Shown here: piece after piece, positions 43,760-56,325 of the stretch | How the letters are laid out: every line of letters begins with the position of its first letter | How positions within the stretch are numbered: position 1 is the first letter of the stretch | Assembly (NCBI GenBank): GCA_003427395.1 | Contig: BFEA01000271.1 | Coordinates: 1,255,891 to 1,319,890 of the forward strand | DNA: 64,000 nucleotides | DNA from: Chara braunii | Taxonomy: Eukaryota > Streptophyta > Charophyceae > Charales > Characeae | Direction of reading: 5' to 3' | The notes under the pieces: generated by a model | Told to the model about the DNA's origin: nothing | The model's input: only the letters and a program-made list of their open reading frames with translations | Database searches by the model: none | Position numbers and translations under genes: made by a program

Positions 43760-44902
43760 CGTTGTAGATGTCCCCAGGCGAATAGGGGTAATGGGGAGGG
43801 TGCGATCAGAGTCAGAGAGCAGAGTGAGAAGACGAAGTAGGACGTTTAAGTGTCTCGTGAGTCGATCCTGGCGGAGCCTGAAGGATGCTCAAGTCCAAGA
43901 GAGATGACACAACGTCATGGCGAGTCGCCAGCTGGGCGCTACAATGAGTTGTGTGAATGGCGCGACGCGTCGGAAGTATCGAAGGGGAAGGGTTAAATGC
44001 GATGGTCTGCGGGATGGTATGGACACCATGAGGAGGTGTGTCCATCCTGGCGGCAACGAAAGCAGCCACGACGGGCCTCGAGGGCGGCGCGCTCCTCAGG
44101 AGATAGAGCTCCGCAAAGAGGAAGAAAACCCTGTGGGAGGTCTATCCGAGGAACCGTGGTTGAGCAGGCGGCAGCGTGTGCGACCAGACTGTGTGCACGA
44201 CCCGTGGCGGACATGGCCATCTGCAAGCGCTCGGCCACCAGAACAGTATCGTCTTCCAAGTCATATTGGATGACGTCTCGGAGCTCGATGTCCTTGGGGG
44301 CGTCCCCAAGGGTAGGGTGAAGCTCGGCCAAGGCGTCCTCGTCGTACTCTAGAGAACTGTAGCGCCGAGAGAATGGCGCTCCAGGTCGAGCTGGTCAGCG
44401 AAAGCGGCCGGCGAAGGAGGATCGACCGCATGTGGTGTCACGTGATTGGGTGGCGGAGGCGGTGGATCGCGAAGAAGATGGGGTGTCGGAGAAGCGACTC
44501 CGCATCTTCTGGTACTATCGAGCAGCCTCGTAGGCCTGCTTGGAGGAGGCGAAGCTCTGTCGCCAGAGCTCGATGCGGCGGTCAGTCGGAAGACTGAGGC
44601 GGGCGTCCTGAAACACTCTTAATGTGACGCTCAAGATTGGCAGGTGCGGAGGACCCGCCCCACTGCGTCTGGGTGACCCGATCTAAGGCGTCATTCGCAT
44701 CGTGGAGAGTGTCGTCGCTGTGTCGACCGCTAGAAGAGGTCTGCCAGCACGCCGTCCAAACCCTATACGTTGCGCCGCGTCTGTCACCCGCGGGAGGGTT
44801 GGTCGGGGCTCCTGTAACCTGCACAATCCACGTTAGTCCACATCCACGTAAAAATAGACGGTGATCGACTTTGGGCACACGCACAAGTTTTTCACAAGTC
44901 AC
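43760..44902 (-). pseudogene. Family D gag with zinc knuckle
   Basis: Open frames 44902-44582 and 44331-43993 plus a middle piece. The C-terminal part encodes CFRCRQDGHTSSWC (CX2CX4HX4C) at 44023-44064. Capsid homology is weak by eye; position and the knuckle support gag. Confidence 0.75.
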
Positions 44903-45293
44903 TGTCTGGCAAGTATAAAACGATCGTTCGCATTCAATCCAGAATAATAGGGTTCATAACGCTACTTTCGGCCACAGGAGTAAATCTCGGCTCTGGGTTT
45001 GGAAAGTTGGCTTGAGTCCCGATAGATCTTGTAAGCAGCCTGGGTCTGATTCTTCTTCCAATCGGGTGTCGTCGGTACTGTGCCCGTCGATCCCAAGGAA
45101 CCGTACTCGAATTCTCCGTATCTTAAGTATATTTTTGCGCCCACTGGGGCCAGAGCTTAAGGTCAACCGTTACCATTCCTTCCCGCGCTGTCGCCCTCAC
45201 TCCTTTGGGGTCCCTCAACGAACCCTGGGTGCGTTGAGTCTCGATCTCACAGACAAATGCGCTTTGCGATGCCCTCGCTATGTCCCTGCTTTC
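44903..45293. other. Noncoding flank of family D
   Basis: No gene, LTR edge or PBS recognised. Confidence 0.4.
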
Positions 45294-45512
45294 AAAAGTC
45301 CGGTTCACAACGTGCCTCTTTAGAAAAACCCGGTTCCCAATGTACCTCTCCAGAAGGCCTGGTTCGAAAAGTACCCCTTCAGAAAAGTATCCTTTCAGAA
45401 GGCCCGGTTCGAAAAGTACCCCTTCAGAAAAGTATCCTTTCAGAAGGCCCGGTTCACAAAGTGACCTTTCAAAAGGCCCGGTTCACAAAGTACCAGTTCA
45501 GAAGGCCCGGTG
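45294..45512 (+). repeat. ~30-bp degenerate minisatellite
   Basis: Units built on CAGAAGGCCCGGTTCACAAA and GTACCCCTTC, about seven copies with indels. Confidence 0.8.
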
Positions 45513-48500
45513 TCGGGACTGGTGAGTCCCGAATAAGTTCCCATCACTAGAGAGACTGAATATGGGCAAACTGTGCACAACAAAGAAATCTGGAGTGAGG
45601 AGGCAGGAGAGAAAAAAGACAAAGGATTGGGCCCTCAAGAGGGAGTGATACCCTGGGTTAGAACCACAGGAGGAAAAAACGAACGACGGCAAGCAAGCGA
45701 GCGCAAGAACAGGGGCACATAGAACATAGAATGAGGCCGGGAGGGCCGTTGGAATGCAATAAGACTAAGCCCTTGAACCAGCAAATGCAGCACGATAGCG
45801 ATAAAGGAATGACAGAGTCGAGGGACGGGCGGCCCAGAGACCACAGGAAGATGAGAACGAGGTGTCAACATGGGGGCCACCTACGGGAGCCTCGGGGTAG
45901 AGGCCCGCGACCGAAGTAACCGGTGCGTGCAAGGCGCGAGAAAAGACAAGGGAGAGGGGTCACCATGGGGCGGCAAAACGCCCAAGGGACGTGGGACACC
46001 TCGGGGAAAGGCACCCGTGGCCACGTGGGACTAAGTAAAAATGATGGCATCCAAGGCGAAATGTGTTGGGGACTGTCGACGGAAGTAAGTATCGGGGACC
46101 ACCGGCGGGACTAAGTGTCGGGGACCACTGGCAGGACTAAGTATCGGGGACCGCCGGCGGGACTAAGTGTCGGGGACCGCCGACAGGACTGTGCCGGGAG
46201 CCACCAACGGGACAAGTGGCGGGGACATAGGAAGGCCCCAAGAGAAACGGTGGAGCGGCTTGTGGAAAATAATTAAGACAAGGTGCACCGTCAAGATCGA
46301 AATCTTGACGGCCAAGAATATTAGCACCCCTAGTGCAAGCTCTAGAGGTAGCAAACAGGAAGGCCAAAAGGAAAAGAAGTAAAGAAAACTGAAGTAGGAG
46401 GCATGGGAGCAATCTGAAAAATCCCGGATTAGCCTCCCCCAAGAAAATGGAGTCCAATGAGACGCCATGTGAAAAATAGCCCTCCGGGAGAAAATCGGAG
46501 TAAGAGCAAAGGGAGGCTCCCATGGGCATGAGAAGGCCAGCATTGCAGTCCGAGATATAACGGACTGCACCATGGGCATAGGAAGGGCCAAAACTAAGAG
46601 GAAGGGGCTAGAAAAGGGCCTTAACGGCCACTTGACACTTGACATACTAGAAAAAAGAGAGAAAATAAAAGAAAATGTGAGAGAATGAGTCGAAAAGAGT
46701 GAGAGGGAGTGAATGAGTTGGCCGTCAGTAGGGACTGCCACAAGTAGGGATTGGCAGGTCCCTACTGTCCAAGAAGGGAGGAAAAAGAAGAGAAGAAAAG
46801 AAAAGAAAAGAGAAAAAGGCCTTAACCGTAAAAAACGGCCACTTGGGGAGATTCGTCCGTGACCAGATTCATTTTGGAATATGGCGGTTACAAAGGACTT
46901 GGATTTTGTTTGATTTTTGTAGAGAAAATCAAAGAAAATCAATGCCCCATGCAACCGGAATAAAACGGATTGTATGCATGAGGAGAAACACATGTTTTAG
47001 GTGCATCCGGAGCCAAAATCAAATCCGGATGCACTTAGGAATTGACCGGTTTTTTTTTCTTTTGAGTAATGGGCAGTTGTGGGGCATTGGGACTAGGGAA
47101 TTGAACCCCATTGCAGTCCGAGTTGCAATGGATTGCATGGGGATGCCTAGGCTAAAGGAAAATGAGCCATGGCAAGCCCGAAAGGCTAGAAAGGAGCGAT
47201 TTCGACATAGGGCAAGTAAAGATGGTATACGGCAACCGTGAGATGAGATCTCACGGCCTAGAAAAATCAGCACGCATGTAGAGATGATGGGACCACCAAG
47301 GGCAAGGGGCCCCAAAAATAAAAATAGGACGCTGTCCGGAATGTTGTCGGGGCCCAAATGGGTCCAAATAATAAAAATTGAATAATGGGACATGCGCCGA
47401 CAGAACCGCCAGGTGGACAAGAAAGTGGAACTGGTATGGAGGAGAGTGGTGGGGACTTGGGATGTCCCAAGGGGACCATGAGCAAGCACAAGAAATAATT
47501 GTGCAAACAAACGGCACCGTCGAGATCAAGGATCTAGACGGTGGAAAATATTAGCACCACTAGTGCAAGCACTAGCGGGGGCAAGTGGGAGAGCCATGAG
47601 GAGCAAAGAAAGCAAAATAATAGTGTTGGGAGGGCTGCCCAACAGTCGAAGATATCTCGGACTAGCTAGGCATGAGAAAATAGAGCCTCAAGAGGCTCAA
47701 CATGAGAAAAAGGCTGTCCTTAGAAAATCGGAGCAAATGGGATTCAAAAATGGACAAACGGAGGCAAAACGGAACCCTCTAGGAGCATGAGGGTGATATT
47801 GTTGGGATGCGAGATGTAACGGCCAAGTAACAGCCATGAACCTGGCCTTGAATGAGGCCTTGGGGCTTAGAAAGAGGGTGCACAACAGTTTGACAATTGT
47901 CACAACTGAAATAAAGGAAAAAGAAAGAAAAATGAGAGAAAAATGAGGGAGAATGAGACAAAAAGGGAGAAAAGAGTGAAGGAGAGTGTGCCGGCCTATT
48001 GGGACCTGCACAGTAGGAACTGGCAGGTCCCAACTGTGACCTCATCCCTCCTAAAATGAGGGAGGGCAATCCGGATTGTAGAGATATGACCCTTGGGGCC
48101 ATATCTCAATAAAATCTGAATTAAATAATAGAAAATGAGAGAAAATGCAAAAAGGAAGTGGCCGTTTTTTTTTTGGACCATGGATCTGAGATCAGATCTC
48201 ATGGTGGAGAGGAACTAGCCGTTTTTTGTGGGCCAGCTAAAAACGGCTAACTCCAGAATGAGGTGGCAGCCCATAATGGAAAGAAACAAAAGAAGGAAAA
48301 AGACGAAACTGTGCATTTGGCCCAAAAAGAGAGCCAGATGCACCAAAAATTGAAAAAGTGGACTTGGGGCTCAAAATTGAAGCAAGGACTACTAGGAGGG
48401 GGTAGCACGAATTATTGCTGGCCTTGGATCTCAGCCAGATGCAAGGCTGAAAATGTGCCGCCACATGGAAGCCGAAACTTAAAAAAATTGAGAAAAAGGC

Positions 48501-49190
48501 CCACAAGGCCTTTTTCTTTCAAGTATTGTTGCCCCTTGGGCATTAGGACCCAAGGGGGCAACATTTGAGCAATGGAAAAGTGGCCGAAGTAGACCAAGAG
48601 GAAGTCCGAGTTGGTACCAACCACTCAGACTGCATGTACTTGGCCAAAATGAGGCCCAGGTACCTCCAGAAGAGCCTAGTAGGGGAATTTTGCCTTGGGG
48701 GGTACCTCGGTTCACCCCAAGGCACTGGGAGAGGCTCATGGGCTGGCCGGACTGCTGGTTTCAGCCTACATAAGCTGAGGATGCAGTCCGCCACTCTCAC
48801 ATTTGCATGAGGAGTGCCCATGCTGCCCAAGTGAGCTCACATGAACACCTTTGCACTTGTAGTGAGGAGAGAGGAGCCCATACTAGTAGGAGAACTTAGA
48901 GGAGACTAGGAGGTAGTGGGAAGGACTCTAGAGGATAGTGATGGTGGGAGAGACACTTGGGAGGTGATCCGCCATATCCCCCCCGGGTGTAGGAGAGAAG
49001 GAAAGGCTAGAGGAGTCCCATTAACCCTCCTAGAGGGGAGGACTCCATAGCCATAGCTCAGGAAGCTGCCATAGCCTGGGAGAGAGTAAGGAAGGATGAG
49101 AGAGGGGCTTGGAGAAGAAGGAAACCATAGACAAGAGGGGATTGTGCAAGGAGTGGAAGCTTCATCAAGGAGACACCATCATCAAGGAAC
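45513..49190. repeat. Purine-rich noncoding region with internal long duplications
   Basis: No protein family is recognised. Segments near 46280-46800 and 47510-48040 are diverged copies of each other: GGTGCACCGTCAAGATCGAA / GGCACCGTCGAGATCAAGGA, ATATTAGCACC(C/A)CTAGTGCAAG, and GGCAGGTCCC(T/A)ACTGT. Further related blocks occur near 47090. A 26-bp repeat (unit GTGTCGGGGACCGCCGGCGG plus GACTAA, four copies) lies at 46064-46190. It may be a decayed nonautonomous element. Confidence 0.5.
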
Positions 49191-49216
49191 CAACAAGGTG
49201 AGAGGAAGGAAGAGAC

Positions 49217-49505
49217 TTCTTCATCTTCATCTTCATCTTCTTCTTCTTCTTCTTTTTTCTTCTCCTTCCTCTTCTTCTTCTTCCTTTTCTTCTTCTTCCT
49301 TTTTTTCTCCTTCTTCTTCTCCTTCTCCTTCTTCCTCTCTTCCTCCTACTTTTTTCTCTTCTTCCTTCCCTTCATCTTCTCCCCCTTCATCTTCACCCCC
49401 CTCCTCTTCACTTTCATTCTCTTCGTCTTCTTCCTCTTCTTCTCCATCACCATCTTCCTCATCTCTCTCCCTTTCTCCTCCATCTTCTTCTACTTCATCT
49501 TCTTC
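49217..49505 (+). repeat. Long TTC/TCC-type polypyrimidine microsatellite
   Basis: CTTCATCTTCTTCTTC-type repeats with TCC and ATC variants. Open frames here on both strands are only low-complexity Ser or Glu runs. Confidence 0.9.
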
Positions 49506-49539
49506 CTCCCATGGGCTACTCAAGATCTCATCTTCCACT

Positions 49540-51075
49540 TGCACACTAGGGGGTAGTGCTCCGATTCTTTTCTAGATAATGCATGATACAATCTTGGTGA
49601 TAAGGGCTTTCCAAACTTGTGTTTTCCACTCATACACTAGTAGGTAGTATAGCGCTACACTCATGGATGCTTCTTGATACAATCTTGATGATATGGGTTC
49701 TTCAAACTTGTGTTTTTCACTCATACACTAGTAGGTAGTATAGCGCTACACTCATGGATGCTTCTTGATGCAATCTTGGTGATTTGGGCTCTTCAAACTT
49801 GTGTTTTTCACTCTCACACTAATAGGTAGTATAGCGCTACACTCATGGATGCTTCTTGATGCAATCTTGGTGATTTGGGCTCTTCAAACTTGTGTTTTTC
49901 ACTTATACACTAGTAGGTAGTATAGCGCTACACCCATGAATGATCCATGCTACAATCTTGGTGATTTGGGCTCTCCAAACTTGTGTTTTCCACTCTCACA
50001 CTAGGGTAGTATAGCGCTACACCCATGAATGGTCCATGATACAATCTTGGTGATTTGGGCTCTCCAAACTTGTGTTTTTCACTCTCACACTAGTAGGTAG
50101 TATAGCGCTACACTCAAGGATGCTTCTTGATACAATCTTGGTGATTTGGGCTCTCCAAACTTGTGTTTTTCACTCTCACACTAGTAGGTAGTATAGTGCT
50201 ACACTGATGGATGCTTCTTTATGCAATCTTGATGATATGGGCTCTTCAAGCTTGTGTTTTTCACTCATACACTAGTAGGTAGTGCACCGCAACGTATGGA
50301 TGATCTTTGATGCATTCTTGGTGATTTGGACTACTCACACTCATGTTGTTCACTCATACACGAGTAGGTAGTGCACCGCGACTTTCATGGATGATCTGTG
50401 ATACATTCTTGGTGATTTGGGTTACTCACACTCATGCTGTTCACTCATACACTAGTAGGTAGTGCACCGCAACTCTCATGGATGATCTTTGATGCATTCT
50501 TGGTGATTCGGACTACTCACACATGTTGTTCACTCATACACTCGTAGGTAGTGCACCGCAACTTTCATGGATGATCTTTGGTTCAATGTGGGTGATTTGG
50601 GTTACTCACACTCATGTTGTTCACTCATACACTAGTAGGTAGTGCACCGCAACTTTCATGAATGATCTTTGATGCATTCTTGGTGATTTGGACCACTCAC
50701 ACTCATGCTGTTCAGTCATACACTAGTAGGTAGTGCACCGCAACTCTCATGGATGATCTTTGATGCATTCTTGGTGATTTGGACTACTCACACTCATGTT
50801 GTTCACTCATACACTACTAGGTAGTGCACTTAACTTTCATGAATGATCTGTGATGCAGTCTTGGTGATTTGGGCTGCACAAACTCTTGCCTTTCACTCAT
50901 ACACTAGTGGGTAGTACATCGCTACTTTCATGGATGATCTTTGCTGCAATCTTGGTGATTTGGGCTATTCACACTCATGCTTTTCACTCATACACTAGTA
51001 AGTAGTGCACCGCTTCTTTCATAGATGGCTTTCGGTTCAACCTTGGTGATCTTGCCAACTTAGATTCTTGCTTTC
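49540..51075 (+). repeat. Satellite-like array 1, 91-bp period
   Basis: About 17 units. The anchor GGTAGT recurs at 49552, 49643, 49734, 49825 and 49916, a 91-bp step. Early units carry TATAGCGCTACACTCATGGA; later ones GCACCGCAACTTTCATGGAT. Confidence 0.92.
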
Positions 51076-52475
51076 ACTCACATGATATAAGGTCATGTTC
51101 CGGATCTTGTTTAGTTTGATCTCCTCTCTATGTGCATGTGCTTTCCACTAGTCTAGCTTCTCATTGTCATGTCCATGTGTGATGTCATGTTCCGGATCTT
51201 GTTTAGTTGATCTCCTTTCTATTTGCATGTGCTCTCCACTATTCTAGCTTCGCATTGTCATGTCCATGTGTGTTGTGATGTACCGGTTCTTATTTAGATG
51301 ATCTCTTCCCTATGTGCATGTGCTTTCCATTAGTTCTAACTTCTCATTGTCATGTTCATGCTTAATGCCATCTTGCTTAGTTGATTTCCTCTCTATGTGC
51401 ATGTGCTTTCCATTAGTCCTAGCTTCTCCTTGTCATGTTCATACTTGTTGTGGTGTACCGGTTCTTACTTAGATAATCTCTTCCGTATGTGCATGTGCTT
51501 TCCATTAGTTAAAGCTTCCCATTGTCATGTTCATGCTTGATGTCATCTTGCTTAGTTGATCCCCTCTCTATATGCATGTGCTTTCCATTAGTCCTAGCTT
51601 CTCCTTGTCATGTTCATACTTGTTGTGATGTACCGATTCTTTCTTACATAATCTCTTCCCTATGTGCATGTGCTTTCCATTAGTTCTAGCTTCTCATTGT
51701 CATGTTCATGCGTGATGTCATCTTGCTTAGTTGATCCCCTCTCTATGTGCATGTGCTGTTTAGTCCTAGCCTCTTCTTGTCATGTCCATGTGTGTTGTGA
51801 TGTACCGGATCTTGTTTAGTTGATCTCCTCTCTAGGTGCATGTGCTTTCCACTAGTCTAGCTTTTCATTGTCATGTCCATGTGTGATGTCATGTTCCGGA
51901 TCTTGTTTAGTTGATCTCCACTCTATGTGCATATGCTTTCCACTAGTCTAGCTTCTATTTGTCATGTCCATGTGTGTTATGATGTTCTGGATCTTACTTA
52001 GTTGATCTCTTCTATATATGCATGTGCTTTCCTTTAGTTCTAGCTTCTCATTGTCATGTCAATGAGTGTTGTGATGTTCCGGATCTCACTTAGATGATCT
52101 TTCCTTTATGTGCATGTGCCTTTCCACTAGTTCTAGCTTCTCATGGTCATGTCCATATGGTCATGTCCATGTGTGTTGTGATGTTCCGGATCTTACTTAG
52201 TTTATCTCTTCTCTATATGCATGTGTTTTCCATTAGTTCTAGCCTCTCATTGTCATGTTCATGCTTGGTGTGATGTTCCGGTTGAACTTTCCTCTATGTG
52301 CATGTGCTTTTCCACTAGTTCTAGCTTCTCCTTATCATGTCCATGTGTGTTGAGATGTTCCGGATCTTACTTAGTTGATCTCCTCTCTATGAGCATGTGC
52401 TTTTCGCTAGTCCTAGTTCCTCAATTGGCAAGTTCATGTCTGTTATAGCATCCGGTTCATACTTAGTTGATTTTT
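51076..52475 (+). repeat. Satellite-like array 2, ~91-bp period
   Basis: About 15 units. TGCATGTGCT recurs at 51133, 51224 and 51315 (91-bp steps), then with some 83-bp units. The unit contains TGTTCCGGATCTTGTTTAGT and CTTCTCATTGTCATGTCCAT. By eye the consensus is unrelated to array 1. Confidence 0.92.
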
Positions 52476-53909
52476 TACTATGGGATGGGTGACCGACATT
52501 TGGCTGCTACTACTGGTGATGACTTGATTAGGATTAGAAATCTCTTCTCTCTCTCCTTCTCCCTCCCCCCTTTTCTCTTTCTCCCTCTCTCTCTCCTCTT
52601 CTCTCTATCTCGATTTCTCACTCTCCCTCTCCTCCCCCTCCACGACTCTTTTCTCTCCTCGTTCACTTTGCCTCCCTCTCTCTTTTCCCCTCACTATGAG
52701 TCGGTGTACAGCGGAACCTTTGTGAGATTGTATTACAAAACGAGTTTGCGAAAGAAGTGTTTCCTGTGATTTCTTGGACGGAGCAACTCTGCTGACGAGC
52801 CCGTGGGATTCAGACGCGAAGCGTCTGCTCTTCGAGCCTTTTCTCCCCTCACTTGGTACATTGCCAGGGTGCGAACGGTAAGAAGAGATCAGACCTCACT
52901 TGGTGGAGAACGAGGGCAAGGGGAGGGTAGCCGGTGTCGGGCGACCGTAAGCCAGTCGGTCGGCCTAATATCGGCAGATTAACCCTTAGAAAAGTTATCT
53001 GAGAGGGGATCGACCGGGACTTTTGTCCGACCGGTTGGGAAAAATTAAGGATACCTCGGGCACCCATAAAATTAGATATGACGACCGCTGAGACTAACCC
53101 TCAAAATTATCGAGGGAAACTGCCGTCTCTAACGTGCTGGTGCACCCATTTCCGCCCGCTCACCGAAGTTGCGGGCCGCGAGACGGTGATTTGAGAGTAG
53201 GTCTTGGCAAAGTCTATTTACGTAGTGCAATTGGCTTGAAAATGGAGCCTCGAAATTTAATTATTTTTAAAGCTAAAATAAAAAATGGCAAAAAGAAGTA
53301 AGAACAGTAGGAGGAAAGAGGAAAACAAAATATTCCTAAATTTCTCTAGTTTCCGACCTCTGGGGGAGACACCCTCGTTATTTGACGTTTCCGGCAATGA
53401 AATCAAAAACAAACGAAAGGATTAAAAATGGTAAAAGAGAAAAGAAACAAAAGAATTTTGGCCATTTATGAGAGACCCCTCGAAATTTATTTTTGGTAAG
53501 ATTATGTTTATTTATATTATTCCAGACAATAGAATTAAGAAAGGGGAAAAATAAATAAAGATGATAAGGAGGAGGGGAACTAATGATTATTAGCCGTATG
53601 GTTTAATTTCGCTTGGATTATCCGCCATCGGCTCTAACCCCCGGATTGAACGTTTTCTCTGGATTCTAACAATTTTCACTATTCCCCGATGATCGAGATT
53701 TTTCGTGCCGCCTTCTTGATTTACCTGATTACCAACTTTACTGAGACGGAGTGTTTCGAGGATGGGGGCCGCCTGGCCGGCGTGGGTTGGTGCTACTTTG
53801 GACCGACAGTATGACTTTTGTATTTGGTACGAACACGTGGTTCGCAGAGGTTCGGTATTGGTGCGGAGTTGCTGTATCCGACGATCCCGGGCGTGTTTCT
53901 GGTTCAGCA
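52476..53909. other. Noncoding, CT-rich at the left
   Basis: 52540-52690 is CT-rich simple sequence. 52812-52828 is the palindrome CAGACGCGAAGCGTCTG, also found at 38428-38444. Nothing else is recognised. Confidence 0.5.
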
Positions 53910-54220
53910 TGAGCCCGGCACCAGCGTACTTCAGGTTCGGACACATCAGCGCGATTTATTGTTAGGTTCGTAACCACCACAGCGAGTTATTTCAGGTTTG
54001 GGGACACTATGGCGATTTACCTTCTGACAACAACGGCAGTTGTTTCAAGTTCGGCACCCTCATATTTCAGGATCAGCACCATCATGACACTTTATTTCAA
54101 GTTCAAAACCGTTGCGGTGATTTATTTTCGGGACCGGGATTTCCACAGCGATTTATTTCAGGTTCGGACCCTTGGCGGTAAATTATTTCAGGCTCGGAAC
54201 TGTCACTACATGGCTGCAAG
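53910..54220 (+). repeat. Degenerate ~36-bp repeats
   Basis: GCGATTTATTTCAGGTTCGG-like units recur about eight times with many changes. Confidence 0.6.
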
Positions 54221-55456
54221 GTTCGGCGTTGACATGGTGCAGCAGCCTAGCTCTAGTTTTCAGGATCGGGACAGGCTCGACACTGATGTGACGCGGGATA
54301 TTCAAGTTGATGTGGTATGGTATTTACATTGTCGGTCCTGTACTGTGGCTCAGGACAGGTTCGGCGCCCGCATATTATGAATCACTGCGGTTCGAGTTGG
54401 TTGTCACAGGATCGTCATTGGTCCAGCAATGGTGCAGGTTGTACTAATTCATGCTGATATGTTCTAGGTGCGGCGCCAATATGTTAGCAGGTGCAGTGTG
54501 TTGCGGTGCACACCGCTAATTTGGACTGTGGCCTTGGTGTATGTGCCAACTCGTGGGTACCACTGATTCAGCGGTGGGTATTGCTGGGTGTCCATGGACA
54601 GCACGGTACCCTCACTGTTGCAGGCCTACAGGCCTGGGTTTCCGGGACTTGGCCAGGGACTGCCGTCCTCTAGAAGCCAGGATCAATGGGGTTGAGACCT
54701 ACGGGGCCCGGTTCTCCGCTCGAGGTCCCAGACTGTCCTGCTAACGGAGTATAGAGGAGACCAGCGAGGAGGGCGGACAGTGTGTGCACGGTGTACGCAG
54801 CCCACTTCGTGAATCAGGGCAGCGGAGGTCAATGAGCTGGGAACTACAGCCCGTTTCAGTGACGGGAGGACAGCGAGCAGGTGGGCTGAGCCAGGCGTTC
54901 CCAGCCCACCTGCTCGCTCTCGCACACGGCCCGATTGGGACTCAGGCGGGGAAAGGAGATGGGGTAGCGGGCATGGAGGACATGCGGGGAAGGGAAGAGA
55001 AGCCAGCATGGAGGAGCAGCGCGGACTGGACTGTCTGCCTGGCGTACGCAGTCCACACAAGCCCTTCGACCCGGGATTGGAATGGCCCCGTTGAAGAGTA
55101 TGGCGAACAGAGGGAACGGTCCGCAGTGGGCAAGCGACCGCAGAGCACGCAGTGATAGAGTGTCTCAGAACAACGGACCAGGAGACTGCACCGGAGATGG
55201 TGGTGGGTCGTACCTATTCGTGAGGCGCTCCGGTTCAGTGCTGGTCAAGGGGAGCATGCTGGAGTTTCACATTGTTGGCGACTTTCAACTTTCAAGAGAG
55301 GTAAGGGAAGTGTGAAGAGAGGGCGCAAAGAGAGAGGAAACCGTGAAGGCATGCCAACCAGTGAGAATGTGAAGAGGAACGAGACAGAGAGGGAAAGAGA
55401 CAGCGAATGAGGGAGAGGGAGGCGACCACGGGGATTGAAGTCTACGACACGGAGGC
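54221..55456. other. No recognised gene; contains a perfect hairpin
   Basis: Open frames on both strands have no family signature. 54872-54888 and 54902-54918 form a perfect 17-bp inverted repeat with a 13-nt loop. Confidence 0.5.
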
Positions 55457-56071
55457 AGCCAATCCGTGAAAAAGGGGAACAGTCAAGCGCCCCAATCATG
55501 GGTGATTGCTGAGTAGTGAGAGCCCTGCGAGTGGGCTGGGTTCTGATGCTCCAATAATTAGCTGAAAATGGTCATTTAGTACATTTACTGATTTTATTAA
55601 TTTCGAAATATTGAAAGATCAGCCAATGCGTGAAAAGTGGGAACATTCAAGCGCCTCAATCATAGGTGATCGTTGAGTAGTGAGAGCCCTGCGAGTGGGC
55701 TGGGTTCTGACGCTCTACTGATTGGCCAAAAAGGGTCATTTAGTACATTTACTGATTTTATTAATTTCTAAATATTGAAAGATCAGCCAGTATTCGAAAA
55801 GTGGGAATAGTCAAGCACCCCAATCATGGGAAGGCTGATTAGTGAGAGCCCTGTGAGTGGGCTTAGTTCTGCTGCTCCACTTATTATTGATTTTATTAAT
55901 TTTGAAATATTCAAATTCCAGCCAATCCGTATAAGTGGTGTACAGTAGAGTGTCAAATCACGAGGAAATACCTGAGTGGCGAAAGCCCTATGAGTGGGCT
56001 GGGTTCTGCTGCTCCACTAATTAGCTCAAAAAAGTTATTTATTGACTTTATTTATTTCGAAATATTCACTT
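55457..56071 (+). repeat. ~163-bp tandem repeat, four units
   Basis: Units start AGCCAATCCGTG, AGCCAATGCGTG, AGCCAGTATTCG and AGCCAATCCGTA (about 55458, 55621, 55784 and 55919). All contain GTGAGAGCCCTGCGAGTGGG or a close variant and an AT-rich end TTTTATTAATTTCGAAATAT. Confidence 0.9.
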
Positions 56072-56325
56072 TGGTGAGGCCAACTCAGATCACGGCAGCA
56101 AACCAACAAAAGGGAGTGCTTATGAGAGAGAGAAAGAGTTGTCAAACGGGCTTGGGAAGACCACCGAGAAAAGAAGATCTATGGAACAAAACTCTCGAGT
56201 GAGCGAGCGGCGGAAACAGCTGGTCATGATCATCCATCAGGAACGTGAAGACGTTTGGACGGACACAAGCACAAGAGTTTGGGTGACTTCGATGCTGTTG
56301 ATAGCCATATCAGCTTCCTAGTGCT

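Larger units (their letters stand above)
39517..44902 (-). mobile_element. Family D Ty3/gypsy chromovirus, coding region without recognised LTRs
   Basis: A minus-strand element with gag, protease, RT, RNase H, integrase and chromodomain in the canonical order. It is a different lineage from A-C: its chromodomain is of the classic type and its gag is distinct. I found no LTR pair or PBS in the ~0.6 kb on either side, so the LTRs may be diverged or lost. Confidence 0.88.

Noticed and set aside
46163-46993. 276-codon minus-strand open frame
   Set aside because: It lies in purine-rich noncoding DNA, the composition is Phe/Ser/Leu-rich, it has no domain, and its partner duplication at 47.5 kb does not keep the frame.
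49096-49575. Ser-rich ORF and antisense Glu-rich ORF at 49.2-49.5 kb
   Set aside because: Both are translations of the TTC/TCC microsatellite.
52482-52494. GGGATGGGTGACC resembling the 5S rRNA internal promoter
   Set aside because: Only 13 nt match; no other 5S rRNA region is found on either side.
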